A stretch of 64,000 nucleotides of DNA from an uncultured Planktomarina sp. Lineage in GTDB: Bacteria; Pseudomonadota; Alphaproteobacteria; Rhodobacterales; Rhodobacteraceae. A program made the position numbers and the translations under genes. The notes beneath the pieces were generated by a model. The model was not told where the DNA came from. It was given only the letters and a program-made list of their open reading frames with translations, and searched no databases. Location: the NCBI GenBank assembly GCA_905182455.1, contig CAJJBJ010000008.1, positions 1-64,000 of the forward strand, written 5' to 3'. Positions 9,457 through 18,706 of the stretch are shown in pieces (position 1 is the stretch's first letter; each line of letters opens with the position of its first letter).

Positions 9457-10296
9457 ACTATCTTGACTGGCTAAAAATTTTATGACGGACTGGGCCCTCA
9501 AATCTTTTCGCTTTTCTTGTTGACTTGAAACCGTCAAAGCAGCCGCGGCCTGAGCAAACCTAATCGCTTCAACCATAGGAGTGCCGCGCACCACTTGAGC
9601 GGCAAGCGCACCGACGAACATATCCCCCGCCCCATGGGTCGAGACCACATCAACCGAAAATCCCGAATACAGAACATCATCATAATAAACTCCCTGCGCA
9701 CCAAGCGTCTTCAACACCTTTACGGAGCGATTTAAACTTGAATAAAATTCTGCTTCGACCTGGTTCACAATTAGCAAATCCACCACTTCAACCAAACGAT
9801 TTGGCAACTTTCGGGCCGGTGCTGCGTTCAACCAAACTTCAGCGTCAACCTTCTTGGCTTTGAGGGCTACTTCCATGTTCACTTCTTGGGGAATTTCATT
9901 TTGCAAAATGACCAGCGATGTTCCTTGGGGTATGATTATATCATTTGCCACCGTATTGAGATTGGCTGCAGAAACGATCACTGCACCATATTCACCATTA
10001 GCATTCACAATCGCAGCGCTCATTCCACTAGGTCCGATATCGCGCTGTAGTTGCGATAGGTCTACGCCACTTGCTGTCAGTGTTTCGCGGATCATGTCCC
10101 CAAAAAGGTCACTGCCTGCGCGCCCCGCAAAATGCACGTTTGCCTCCATGCGAGCAGCAGAAATAGCCTGATTTCCACCTTTTCCACCAAAAACATAGTC
10201 GACAGAATTACCGGCTACAGTCTCATCAAGCTCCGGTAAATGCGGGGCGGACAAGACCACATCTAAGTGAAGTGAGCCTACAACCAGTACGCTCAT
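9451..10296 (-). CDS. PfkB-family carbohydrate kinase (ribokinase-like)
   Basis: A 281-residue sugar kinase with the PfkB signatures FGGKGGNQA (about residues 36-44) and STHGAGDMFVGALAA, which holds the catalytic Asp and anion hole. Slightly short compared with ribokinases (about 300 residues) but apparently complete. Its start overlaps the stop of the upstream isomerase gene (10293-10296), so the two form an operon. The 3' end meets the amidohydrolase gene head-on with a few bases of overlap. The phosphorylated sugar is unknown. Confidence 0.88.
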   Translation of the reverse strand: MSVLVVGSLHLDVVLSAPHLPELDETVAGNSVDYVFGGKGGNQAISAARMEANVHFAGRAGSDLFGDMIRETLTASGVDLSQLQRDIGPSGMSAAIVNANGEYGAVIVSAANLNTVANDIIIPQGTSLVILQNEIPQEVNMEVALKAKKVDAEVWLNAAPARKLPNRLVEVVDLLIVNQVEAEFYSSLNRSVKVLKTLGAQGVYYDDVLYSGFSVDVVSTHGAGDMFVGALAAQVVRGTPMVEAIRFAQAAAALTVSSQQEKRKDLRAQSVIKFLASQDSL

Positions 10297-11279
10297 GCGA
10301 GCATTGTTGACTGGACTATCCGCATCGCCGTGGGTGCGTCTTGTCGTGCAATCGCGGACTGTAATTCGCCATTGTCTATTAGCCTGACGGCTGTAGCTCG
10401 CAACCGTTGCAAAACCTCAATATTAGTTTGCGCCTCACTAACAGGATCGAGACCAGAATGGTCAGGGAAGGTGTCAAAATAAATAGCACCCTTATAACCT
10501 GAACGCTCAAGCTCGACGAGCAATTCAATTGTTTGGATCGGGTGTACTGCACCGACCATCAATCCGTTATCCCACTTTCCATAACCATCGTTCAAATGCA
10601 CGCCAAGGATACGCGAGTGCCGAGCAATTAAGGCTGCCGCAAAGGCTGGCATTTCATCTGCATAGAGCACATGAGCAAAATCTAAAGTGACGCCCGTGTT
10701 GTCGCGCCCAATCTCTTTTATTGCCAAAAGTGTTGTCGCCGCATCAGGCATCAGTGCAAAGGCACGCGGCTCATTGGGTTTGTATTCCAAAGCAATGTCG
10801 ATTGCAGGGTTGTGATCGGCCACCTCAATCATTGCATCAATCGTATCACCCCAAGCGCGCTCATAGTCCATCTGGAACGAATAATCGAAACCGTCTTGCC
10901 CCATCCAAAGCGTCATCAGATTGCCGCCCATTTCTGCCAAAACGTCTAAGCCGCGTTTTGTTTCGTCAATAGCCGCGCGCCGGACGGCTGCATTCGGATG
11001 CGTGAATGCCCCAAGTTTATAACCAGGTTTGGTATAGTAGCGCATTGCGATGCCATTAAGTATCATGCCGCTATCAGTTAAGGCTTTCAACAGATCAGCC
11101 GGGCTGTCATCCACAAAATGATCTGGGTAATTCAAATCAGCCGCATTCACGCCAGCCGTCGCTGCACGTGCTAAAAGATCAGCGGTGGTGATGAAATTTT
11201 TCCCGGGCCAATAGGTCTCAGAGCCTATTTTGAAGGCATTTAGGCGTGCGGCGAAGCGGGGTGTATTTTTCTGTTTCAT
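10293..11279 (-). CDS. Sugar phosphate isomerase/epimerase (AP endonuclease-2/xylose isomerase-like TIM barrel)
   Basis: A 328-residue TIM-barrel protein of the xylose-isomerase-like family. Metal-ligand regions are visible: ALEYKPNEPRAF, GVTLDFAHVLYADE, LGVHLNDGYGKWDNGL and IYFDTFPDHSG. It probably interconverts keto- and aldo-sugars or epimerises one, feeding the PfkB kinase encoded immediately downstream with a four-base overlap. It opens the minus-strand isomerase-kinase operon. The closest described relatives are L-rhamnose-isomerase-type proteins, but the substrate here is inference. Confidence 0.85.
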   Translation of the reverse strand: MKQKNTPRFAARLNAFKIGSETYWPGKNFITTADLLARAATAGVNAADLNYPDHFVDDSPADLLKALTDSGMILNGIAMRYYTKPGYKLGAFTHPNAAVRRAAIDETKRGLDVLAEMGGNLMTLWMGQDGFDYSFQMDYERAWGDTIDAMIEVADHNPAIDIALEYKPNEPRAFALMPDAATTLLAIKEIGRDNTGVTLDFAHVLYADEMPAFAAALIARHSRILGVHLNDGYGKWDNGLMVGAVHPIQTIELLVELERSGYKGAIYFDTFPDHSGLDPVSEAQTNIEVLQRLRATAVRLIDNGELQSAIARQDAPTAMRIVQSTMLA

Positions 11280-11606
11280 GCTAAAACCATAACCTTCAAT
11301 ATATCAAAAATGCAACTTTGATATTTAGTTAATTTCCCTTCGTTTCGAATGAATGGTTATTAATAATAATAATTACAGGCCCTTACCATCACAGCTTATT
11401 AAGGCAAACTAATTTGAAGTAACTGGACAGTTTTGAGGTATCTGCTAATAGCAAGAAATTCCTAAATAAAATGCTATTTTAAGACTCGTTTTACAATAAT
11501 GCACCTTGCGGGAATCCAATAGAACCTGACCCCAAGCCCCTTTGCTCTGGACGGCCATCTTTGATCGTTTCAGCCACAACTAGAAATCTTCGATTGTCCA
11601 TAGTAG
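11280..11606. other. Intergenic region between the isomerase and desaturase genes
   Basis: 327 AT-rich bases. The right part (11280-11480) is presumably the promoter side of the isomerase-kinase operon, but no convincing promoter or operator was picked out. A 36-codon reading frame lies at 11491-11601 on the minus strand, five bases after the desaturase stop; it begins MDNRRFLVVAETIKDGR, resembles nothing recognised, and may be a truncated remnant of a following gene. No terminator hairpin was seen. Confidence 0.5.
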
Positions 11607-12638
11607 TCAGACCGCATGTGGCTGCAGTTTTTCGACCTCAGCTCTATAAGGCGTAGCACCCACAGGCAACTTTGGCACAATAACAGCATCATGATATTTT
11701 AATTGCTTTACTAACACTGGAATTAAACGTTTGAAGGCTGCAATTATTGAAGGCTCGGGTGCTGGAAGGTCATGTTGTATTAAAGCATGGAGCGCAGGAA
11801 GATTATAGTACGGGACCATTGTGAACATGTGATGTTCTAAGTGATAGTTCATGTTCAGATAAATGAAACTGCTAACAGGATTCATCAAAACAGTACGTGT
11901 ATTCAAACGATGATCCGAAACATTTTCAGCTAAGCCTAGATGTTGCAAAAGACCTGTCATAACATGGTGCCAAGACCCATAAATGCGCGGTAGACCGATT
12001 AGCATTAACGGGAGGATTGATGACATTAGGAGTGAGAGCGCAATGGTGACCATATATATAGTCAGCCAAATTCTAGCGATCATGAAAATTTTGAAATAAG
12101 CGTTTGGCGTAACATACATTGCTTCACTAGGATCAATTCGACCTCTGGCATGCAAAAACATTTGTTTAAAGGCATTGCATAGATCAATTATACCAACAAA
12201 CATTAACGCTATGCGCAACAAATCAGGTGGGCGCATGGACACAATTTCTGGATCGCGACCAACTACTATTGTGTCTGTGTGGTGTCTAATATGGCTGGCG
12301 CGCCATATCGCAGGGTTTCTCATTATCATGAAACTTGCAATTTGATATACTACATTGTTCATCCAAGGCGTCTTAAATGCAGTTTTGTGCCCGCACTCAT
12401 GCCATCGAGAATCGGACGCGGATCCGTACAAAACACCATATAAGAGCCAGAATGGAGCGGACCACCAAGATGGCCAGAGCGCGATAGCAATACCAGCTGA
12501 TAAACACATCGCTCCCAGCCATACAAAAGTATCTCGAAGGGCAATAGCATCAGATTTTTGCATTAGTTTTCTGATAGCCATCGGATCCACATCGGGGCGG
12601 AACCAGTTTGGATTTGCAGTTCCATTATCATGAGACAT
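11607..12638 (-). CDS. Membrane fatty-acid desaturase/hydroxylase family protein
   Basis: Integral-membrane di-iron desaturase-like enzyme, 343 residues from the ATG at 12638. The three histidine boxes are complete: HECGH, HIRHH and, after several membrane segments, HLEHH within NYHLEHHMF. It resembles the fatty-acid desaturase/hydrocarbon oxygenase group that includes MocD-type proteins, usually with a Rieske ferredoxin partner, but no such partner lies next to it here. The start is uncertain: an upstream in-frame ATG at 12677 would add 13 residues. It stands alone between the sugar locus and an insertion-sequence remnant, consistent with an accessory gene. Confidence 0.85.
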   Translation of the reverse strand: MSHDNGTANPNWFRPDVDPMAIRKLMQKSDAIALRDTFVWLGAMCLSAGIAIALWPSWWSAPFWLLYGVLYGSASDSRWHECGHKTAFKTPWMNNVVYQIASFMIMRNPAIWRASHIRHHTDTIVVGRDPEIVSMRPPDLLRIALMFVGIIDLCNAFKQMFLHARGRIDPSEAMYVTPNAYFKIFMIARIWLTIYMVTIALSLLMSSILPLMLIGLPRIYGSWHHVMTGLLQHLGLAENVSDHRLNTRTVLMNPVSSFIYLNMNYHLEHHMFTMVPYYNLPALHALIQHDLPAPEPSIIAAFKRLIPVLVKQLKYHDAVIVPKLPVGATPYRAEVEKLQPHAV

Positions 12639-12775
12639 GCGATCCGCTTCTTTAGAAAGTTTGTAATTTTTTGCCATCACAAAAAATAACAAGATCAAAT
12701 ATTGGAGTCAATCAGGTTGAAAAGTTATGATCAGCCCCGTTTTGTTGGTCTATCTTGGATGTTAGTGCATCACTG

Positions 12776-12797
12776 GGTTCTGTCGGATAAAACTTTC
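12776..12797 (+). repeat. Possible left terminal inverted repeat of the IS6 remnant
   Basis: GGTTCTGTCGGATAAAACTT at 12776-12795 resembles the GGxxCTGTTGCAAA-type ends of IS6-family elements and lies about 80 bases before the transposase remnant, the expected distance. No matching right end was found downstream of 13303, so the element seems to have lost it. Confidence 0.45.
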
Positions 12798-12858
12798 TTG
12801 AAGCGGGTAGCGCTAATTTGTAGTTTCCTCAAATTACAAAACACTTCCCATTTTGCTA

Positions 12859-13303
12859 CTTTAAAACCAGCCCTGAAGTCATCCGACTTGCCGTAATGAT
12901 GTACGTTCGTTTCCCCCTTTCTCTTCGTAATGTGGAGGATTTACTGCATGAGCGGGCTATCGATGTGAGCCATGAAACGGTTCGGTTTTGGTAGAACGCT
13001 GGGCACTATATGTAGCAGACAAACTACGTTCCTACCGCGCACGATGATATCATAGGAAATTCTGATCGAGCAGAAACAGGTATGCTGGGTAAACAACAGA
13101 GCTGAGAATTCTCACTTACCGTTCAGGCGACGAGAGAGGGCGATGCTGCGCTTTCGACGAGTGCAAACCTTGCAGAAATTCGTCCCAATCCATGCTTCAA
13201 TTCAGAACCATTTCAATCAGGAACGCGAGCGTTACTCACGCACGAATATTCAGTTTACCCATGCCGCTGATGTCACTGAGTGGCGTCAACTGTTGAGTCG
13301 ATA
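12859..13303 (+). pseudogene. IS6-family transposase remnant, core deleted and frameshifted
   Basis: The N-terminal part reads FKTSPEVIRLAVMMYVRFP, then SLRNVEDLLHERAIDVSHE and TVRFW up to a stop at about 12992, a clear match to the helix-turn-helix region of IS6/IS26-type transposases. From 13023 an LRSYRA fragment appears, and from about 13086 the C-terminus resumes in another frame: WVNNRAENSHLPFRRRERA, MLRFRRVQTLQKF, ending WRQLLSR and a stop at 13303. The segment between, which should hold most of the DDE catalytic core, is missing, and at least two further frameshifts are present. An old inactive insertion sequence in the boundary between accessory and core genes. Confidence 0.85.
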
Positions 13304-13471
13304 AATTTAGATTATGCCTAGAAATCTGATGCAGTTTCTCATTAGTATTACAGCGCCCCTTTCCGCCTAGGCCACGCTCAGGCGTCGTGGCGGCGAGGGT
13401 TTGCCGTGGCGCTGGGATATGCGGCCCCTGGTAAAAGTAATCGGCGTTGATTTAGCCAAAGTTTCAGAATG

Positions 13472-15727
13472 TCATCGAATATTGCAGGCCGCAATAACAG
13501 CCATGTTCAAAATATCGTTCACCGAGGAAATGGTTGAGCAAATCTGAATTGGTTTGTCGATGCCTGTCAAAATTGGGCCAATAACCGTCGCACCACCCAT
13601 TTCCTGCATGAGCTTGACCGAGATGGACGCCGAGTGCCTTGCGGGCACAACCAAAACATTGGCTGGGCCAGTCAGGCGGCTGAAGGGGTATTTCTTCATT
13701 TCCTGAACGTTCAGCGCCACGTCAACGGCCATCTCGCCTTCAAATTCGAAATCAACACCCCGTTGTTGCAGAACTTCGGGGGCAATTCTCATTTTTTCGG
13801 CCCGCTCAGAGATTGGATAGCCAAAGGTAGAGAAGCTAACAAAAGCCACCCGAGGCACAAGCCCCAAGGCTCGCGCCACGCTGGCGCCACGCTCAGCAAT
13901 ATCAGCCAAGTCGTTTTCATCTGGCCATTCGTGGACCAAAGTATCCGAGATCAAAACAATTTTGCCTTTCGACAAAACAGCCGTAACCCCAACCGCACCA
14001 TCATGTGGACCCACATCAAAAACATGGCTGATCAAGTCCAGCACATGCGCGGACTTGCGGGTCACGCCGGTGACCAAGCCATCACCGTGGCCATGCGCAA
14101 GCATCAGTGAACCAAACACGTGGCGATCGCGCGAGGCAAGCCGGTGAATGTCCGTTTGATCGAAACCCTTCCGGTGCAACCGCTGATATAGATATTCCTT
14201 ATAGCTATCCAAATGCTCGGTATTGGCCGCGTTCACGATTTCCAACTCGTCCACTGCATCCCCAAGGCCTGCGGCCTCGAGTCTGGCGCGCACGTCTTTT
14301 TCACGGCCAACAATAATGGATTTGCCAAAGCCTTGGCGTTGATACATAACCGCCGCGCGCAAAACGCGCTCGTCATCACCCTCAGAAAAAATCATCCGGG
14401 CCTGCGCAGAGCGGGCCCGCGCATTGATGCCGCGAAGGATGCTGGCAGTTGGGTCCATCCGGGTTTTGAGCGACAGCTCATAGCCAGCCATATCCACAAT
14501 CGGTCGCCGTGCCACGCCTGTATCCATGCCCGCCTTGGCAACGGCCGGTGGAATGCGGTAGATCAAGCGTGGGTCAAATGGTGTGGGAATAATGTAATCA
14601 CGGCCAAAACTAAGCTTTGTGCCATAGGCCAAAGCCACTTCATCCGGCACTTCTTCTCGGGCCAATTCTGCCAAAGCACGCGCACAAGCAATTTTCATCT
14701 CATCATTGATCGCGCGGGCATGAATGTCCAATGAGCCACGGAACAGATATGGGAAGCCCAAAACATTATTTACTTGGTTTGGATAATCGGAGCGGCCGGT
14801 GGCCACAATCGCATCAGGGCGAACTTCATGCGCTTCTTCCGGAGTGATCTCTGGGTCTGGGTTGGCCATCGCAAAGATCACAGGGTCTGGTGCCATGCTG
14901 GCCACCATCTCTGGAGTAACGGCGCCTTTCACGGAAACGCCCAAGAACACATCCGCACCAACCATGGCTTCGTCCAGTGTCCGCAGCTCTGTGGAAATGG
15001 CGTGGGCAGATTTCCACTGGTTCATGCCCTCGGTACGGCCTTGGTAAATCACACCCTTGGTGTCGCAAACCACACAGTTGTTGTGCTTGGCGCCCATAGA
15101 CTTGAGCAGCTCAATACAAGCAATGCCCGCCGCGCCTGCCCCATTCAGTACGATTTTTACGTCCTGGATAAGCTTACCAGACAGATGCAATGCATTGATC
15201 AGGCCAGCGGCACAAATCACAGCTGTACCGTGTTGGTCATCGTGAAACACGGGGATATCCATGACCTCTTTTAGCGCTTGCTCAATGATGAAACATTCCG
15301 GGGCCTTGATATCTTCCAGGTTGATGCCACCAAATGTAGGTCCCATCAACTTAACAGCATTGATAAATTCATCTGGATTTTCTGTGTCGAGCTCAATATC
15401 GATGGAGTTCACGTCGGCGAAGCGTTTGAATAAAACCGCCTTGCCTTCCATTACTGGCTTACTGCCCAAAGCGCCAAGGTTGCCTAGACCCAAAACGGCT
15501 GTGCCGTTGGAAATTACGGCGACCAAATTACCTTTGTTGGTGTAATCATAGGCTAGCTCAGGGTTTTCAGCGATTGCCAAACAAGGAACAGCCACGCCAG
15601 GAGAATAGGCGAGCGAAAGATCGCGCTGCGTTGTCATGGGCACCGTTGCCGTGATTTCGAATTTACCTGGTGTTGGCTCCAAGTGGTACGCCAGTGCATC
15701 TGCATCTGTTACTTTGTTATTGGCCAT
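13472..15727 (-). CDS. maeB: NADP-dependent malic enzyme with C-terminal phosphotransacetylase-like domain
   Basis: Cytoplasmic malic enzyme, 751 residues, converting malate to pyruvate and CO2. The N-terminal half carries LAYSPGVAVPCL and the malic-enzyme core FHDDQHGTA, and a Rossmann motif NGAGAAGIACIELL; the C-terminal about 320 residues form the phosphotransacetylase-like domain (RMIFSEGDDERVLRAA, then LVHEWPDENDLADIA) found in bacterial MaeB-type enzymes. Length matches the two-domain family. Start taken as the second of two adjacent ATGs, which lies seven bases from GGAG. An 18-bp perfect palindrome sits just upstream at 15749-15766. Confidence 0.95.
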   Translation of the reverse strand: MANNKVTDADALAYHLEPTPGKFEITATVPMTTQRDLSLAYSPGVAVPCLAIAENPELAYDYTNKGNLVAVISNGTAVLGLGNLGALGSKPVMEGKAVLFKRFADVNSIDIELDTENPDEFINAVKLMGPTFGGINLEDIKAPECFIIEQALKEVMDIPVFHDDQHGTAVICAAGLINALHLSGKLIQDVKIVLNGAGAAGIACIELLKSMGAKHNNCVVCDTKGVIYQGRTEGMNQWKSAHAISTELRTLDEAMVGADVFLGVSVKGAVTPEMVASMAPDPVIFAMANPDPEITPEEAHEVRPDAIVATGRSDYPNQVNNVLGFPYLFRGSLDIHARAINDEMKIACARALAELAREEVPDEVALAYGTKLSFGRDYIIPTPFDPRLIYRIPPAVAKAGMDTGVARRPIVDMAGYELSLKTRMDPTASILRGINARARSAQARMIFSEGDDERVLRAAVMYQRQGFGKSIIVGREKDVRARLEAAGLGDAVDELEIVNAANTEHLDSYKEYLYQRLHRKGFDQTDIHRLASRDRHVFGSLMLAHGHGDGLVTGVTRKSAHVLDLISHVFDVGPHDGAVGVTAVLSKGKIVLISDTLVHEWPDENDLADIAERGASVARALGLVPRVAFVSFSTFGYPISERAEKMRIAPEVLQQRGVDFEFEGEMAVDVALNVQEMKKYPFSRLTGPANVLVVPARHSASISVKLMQEMGGATVIGPILTGIDKPIQICSTISSVNDILNMAVIAACNIR

Positions 15728-15748
15728 CATAAAACTCCAATTATTAAT

Positions 15749-15766
15749 TAGTTTAATATTAAACTA
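15749..15766. promoter_or_regulatory. 18-bp perfect palindrome upstream of the malic enzyme gene (candidate operator)
   Basis: TAGTTTAATATTAAACTA reads the same on both strands with no mismatch. It lies 21 bases before the malic enzyme start in a promoter-like AT-rich stretch, so it is well placed for a dimeric repressor or activator. The cognate regulator is not in the window. The rest of the 297-base divergent gap to mutS shows no other clear element. Confidence 0.5.
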
Positions 15767-16024
15767 TATTTCATACTGGTGCAAATCTAATTTTTATTGC
15801 TAGGCCTACACGAACGTATTTAATGCTACTTGTTGGTATTGCGTACTAATAAATTTGTACATGGCCCCCACATCTAGCGGCGATACAGCAGTCATAGGGT
15901 ATGTTTTTACCACATGATCCGCGGAGCCTGCGACGTCGCCCCATCTATCCACAAGCACAGAAGGATCACCGCTTCCTTTCGGGGCAGGTTTTGCCTAATA
16001 CTAGCGGCAAATGGAGATTAATCT

Positions 16025-18664
16025 GTGACTAAGCCTGACCATTCCGTTACGCCAATGATGGCGCAGTTTTTTGAAATAAAAGAAGAGTATCCTACTGCCT
16101 TGCTGTTTTACCGGATGGGCGACTTTTATGAATTGTTCTTTGATGATGCTGTCGCGGCGGCACAGGCTCTTGATATTACTCTGACCAAACGCGGCAAACA
16201 TCTTGGCAACGACATACCAATGTGCGGTGTCCCTGTACATGCGGCCGAGGGTTATCTGCTAAATCTTATCCGAAAAGGCTTTCGTGTTGCGGTTTGTGAG
16301 CAGCTGGAAAACCCAAAGGAGGCCAAAAAGAGGGGTGCTAAATCCGTCGTGAGGCGTGGGGTGGTTCGCCTTGTGACACCAGGAACCCTCACCGAAGACA
16401 CTCTGCTGCATCCCCGCCAAAGCAACTTTCTAGCCGCCTTTGCCCAAGTCCGGGATCAAAGTTGTTTGGCCTGGCTGGATATCTCAACCGGTGATGTCCG
16501 CTATAGCCCCTGCCCCGTGATGCGGCTCGGCCCTGAACTCGCGCGCCTTGCTCCGGCGGAGGTTTTGATTTCAGACACAGCAACGCCTGAGTTGCTGGAG
16601 GTCATTGCTGACTCTGGCGCCTCATCGACACCATTGGCGCAAACTATGTTCGACAGTGCGGCTGGTGTTGAGCGACTAGCCACTGCTTTTGGTGTCAGCA
16701 CGCTGGATGGCTTAGGTGACTTTGGCCGCGCAGACATAGCAGCGCTTGGGGCGCTGATAGAATACCTTACCGCCACCCAAAAGGGACAACTGCCCCTACT
16801 GCGTCAGCCCCAGTGCGAAGCCCGTGATGATTTTGTGGCCATTGATGCTGCAACCCGCAGAAATCTTGAGCTCACTCAAACCCTGTCAGGTGAAAAAAGC
16901 GGCTCCTTGCTGTCTGTTGTTGATCGCTCGGTCACAGCAGCTGGAGCGCGCTTGCTATATCGCCGCGTAACAACGCCCTCACAACGATTGGACGCAATTG
17001 ATGAGCGCGCATCATCTGTTCAGTTTTTTTGCGAAAACAGCGGGGTGCGCTCAGCCCTGCGCAGCGCTTTGAAGCAGCTTCCAGACATTGAACGGGCCCT
17101 CGGACGCCTGGCACTTGAACGGGGCGGGCCGCGTGATCTGGTATCTTTAGGCAACGGGATGACCCAGGCGGCTGAAGTCTATGGGTTACTAGAAAAGCAC
17201 GATCTACCGAAACTTTTGGAGGGATCAAAGGCTGACTTGGTGGGTAATGACGCGCTATTGTCAGAGCTGGACCAAGCACTTGTGGCCAATCCCCCCCTTA
17301 TGACGCGTGATGGTGGGTTTGTGGCAGCGGGTTATTCAGCTGAGCTGGACGAGGTAACGTCTCTGCGCAATGAGGCGCGCTCGGTTATTGCCGGTATGCA
17401 GGCAGATTACGCGACTCTCTCTGGCGTCACCACCCTGAAAATAAAACACAACAACGTGCTTGGCTATTTCATCGAAACCACCGCTGCCCACGCCCAACGC
17501 ATGCTTACAGCGCCCTTAAGTGAAACCTTTATTCACCGACAAACCACAGCCAATGCAGTGCGCTTTACCACGGTTGATTTGGGAGAATTGGAAACCAAAA
17601 TCCTAAACGCGGCAGGTCGTGCAACCGGTTTAGAGTTGGAAATTTTCGAAGGCCTGCGCCGTACAGTTTTGGACCGCGCGGCGGCCCTTCAAGCGCTCGC
17701 AATTTCCATTGCAGAGATTGACGTGGCTTCTGCATTCGCTGAATTGGCAATGAGCGGGGGCTGGGTGCGGCCCATTTTGAACAACAGTCGAGATTTTGTG
17801 ATTGAGCAGGGTCGTCACCCCGTGGTTGAAGCCGCACTCAAATCCCAGTCATCCTCTGTTTTTGTTGCCAATGATTGCACGCTCAAGAGTGCGGAAGATA
17901 TGATCTGGTTGCTGACCGGTCCCAATATGGCTGGTAAATCTACGTTTTTACGACAAAATGCGCTGATTGCCTTGCTCGCGCAGGCTGGATCCTATGTGCC
18001 CGCAGCCCGAGCGGAGATTGGGGTTGTTTCACAGATTTTCAGTCGGGTCGGAGCAGCGGATGATTTGGCGCGTGGTCGGTCCACATTTATGGTTGAAATG
18101 GTGGAAACTGCCGCGATTTTGAATCAAGCCGATGATCGTGCCTTGGTTATTCTGGACGAGATTGGGCGGGGAACCTCAACCTATGATGGGCTTTCCATCG
18201 CTTGGGCCACGCTTGAGCACCTACATGATGTCAACAGGTGCCGCGCATTATTCGCAACCCACTATCACGAACTCACACAGCTTTCGGCAAAGCTGGACCA
18301 CGTGGACAATGCCACTGTAACCGTCCGCGAATGGCAGGGTGATGTCGTGTTTTTGCACGAAGTTAAAAAAGGGGCGGCAGATCGGTCTTACGGCGTTCAG
18401 GTCGCTAAGCTTGCAGGTTTGCCTCAATCCGTGTTGGAGCGGGCGAGGGTGGTGCTGGAAGCATTGGAGCGCGGGGAGCGCGAGGGCCACAGCAAGCAAA
18501 AGGCTCTCATCGATGATCTGCCACTATTTTCAGCCGTGGCAACCGTAGCTCCCATGCGGCCTTCTGCGCTTGAAGATGCCTTGGCGGATGTTCAACCTGA
18601 TGCGCTCAGCCCAAAAGAGGCGCTTGATTTAATCTATGCGCTGAAAGCAAAGCTGCAAAACTAA
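16025..18664 (+). CDS. mutS: DNA mismatch repair protein MutS
   Basis: Full-length MutS, 879 residues. The mismatch-contacting Phe-x-Glu lies in YRMGDFYELFFDDA (about residues 30-45), Walker A is GPNMAGKSTFLRQ (about 634), Walker B region ALVILDEIGRGTST, and the C-terminal helix-turn-helix follows. It recognises mismatches and recruits MutL; mutL is not in the window. Starts with GTG, preceded by TGGAG eight bases upstream. Divergent from the malic enzyme; converges on grpE, with a hairpin between them. Confidence 0.97.
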   Translation: MTKPDHSVTPMMAQFFEIKEEYPTALLFYRMGDFYELFFDDAVAAAQALDITLTKRGKHLGNDIPMCGVPVHAAEGYLLNLIRKGFRVAVCEQLENPKEAKKRGAKSVVRRGVVRLVTPGTLTEDTLLHPRQSNFLAAFAQVRDQSCLAWLDISTGDVRYSPCPVMRLGPELARLAPAEVLISDTATPELLEVIADSGASSTPLAQTMFDSAAGVERLATAFGVSTLDGLGDFGRADIAALGALIEYLTATQKGQLPLLRQPQCEARDDFVAIDAATRRNLELTQTLSGEKSGSLLSVVDRSVTAAGARLLYRRVTTPSQRLDAIDERASSVQFFCENSGVRSALRSALKQLPDIERALGRLALERGGPRDLVSLGNGMTQAAEVYGLLEKHDLPKLLEGSKADLVGNDALLSELDQALVANPPLMTRDGGFVAAGYSAELDEVTSLRNEARSVIAGMQADYATLSGVTTLKIKHNNVLGYFIETTAAHAQRMLTAPLSETFIHRQTTANAVRFTTVDLGELETKILNAAGRATGLELEIFEGLRRTVLDRAAALQALAISIAEIDVASAFAELAMSGGWVRPILNNSRDFVIEQGRHPVVEAALKSQSSSVFVANDCTLKSAEDMIWLLTGPNMAGKSTFLRQNALIALLAQAGSYVPAARAEIGVVSQIFSRVGAADDLARGRSTFMVEMVETAAILNQADDRALVILDEIGRGTSTYDGLSIAWATLEHLHDVNRCRALFATHYHELTQLSAKLDHVDNATVTVREWQGDVVFLHEVKKGAADRSYGVQVAKLAGLPQSVLERARVVLEALERGEREGHSKQKALIDDLPLFSAVATVAPMRPSALEDALADVQPDALSPKEALDLIYALKAKLQN

Positions 18665-18666
18665 AA

Positions 18667-18690
18667 TGGGCGGCCAAGGCCGCCCAAATA
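18667..18690 (-). terminator. Hairpin between mutS and grpE (convergent genes)
   Basis: Perfect 9-bp stem TGGGCGGCC (18667-18675) with GGCCGCCCA (18678-18686), loop AA. On the minus strand it is followed by TTTT, on the plus strand only by an A/T mix, so it better serves the hrcA-grpE transcript, though it may act for both. Confidence 0.65.
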
Positions 18691-18706
18691 ACATAAAAAG
18701 GGTTTT

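Noticed and set aside
11491-11601. 36-codon minus-strand frame just after the desaturase gene
   Set aside because: Well placed for co-translation but too short and unrecognised; kept only as a note under the intergenic region.
13634-15545. Several 60-170-codon frames on the plus strand opposite the malic enzyme gene
   Set aside because: Antisense shadows of a strongly conserved gene; no start signals or domains.
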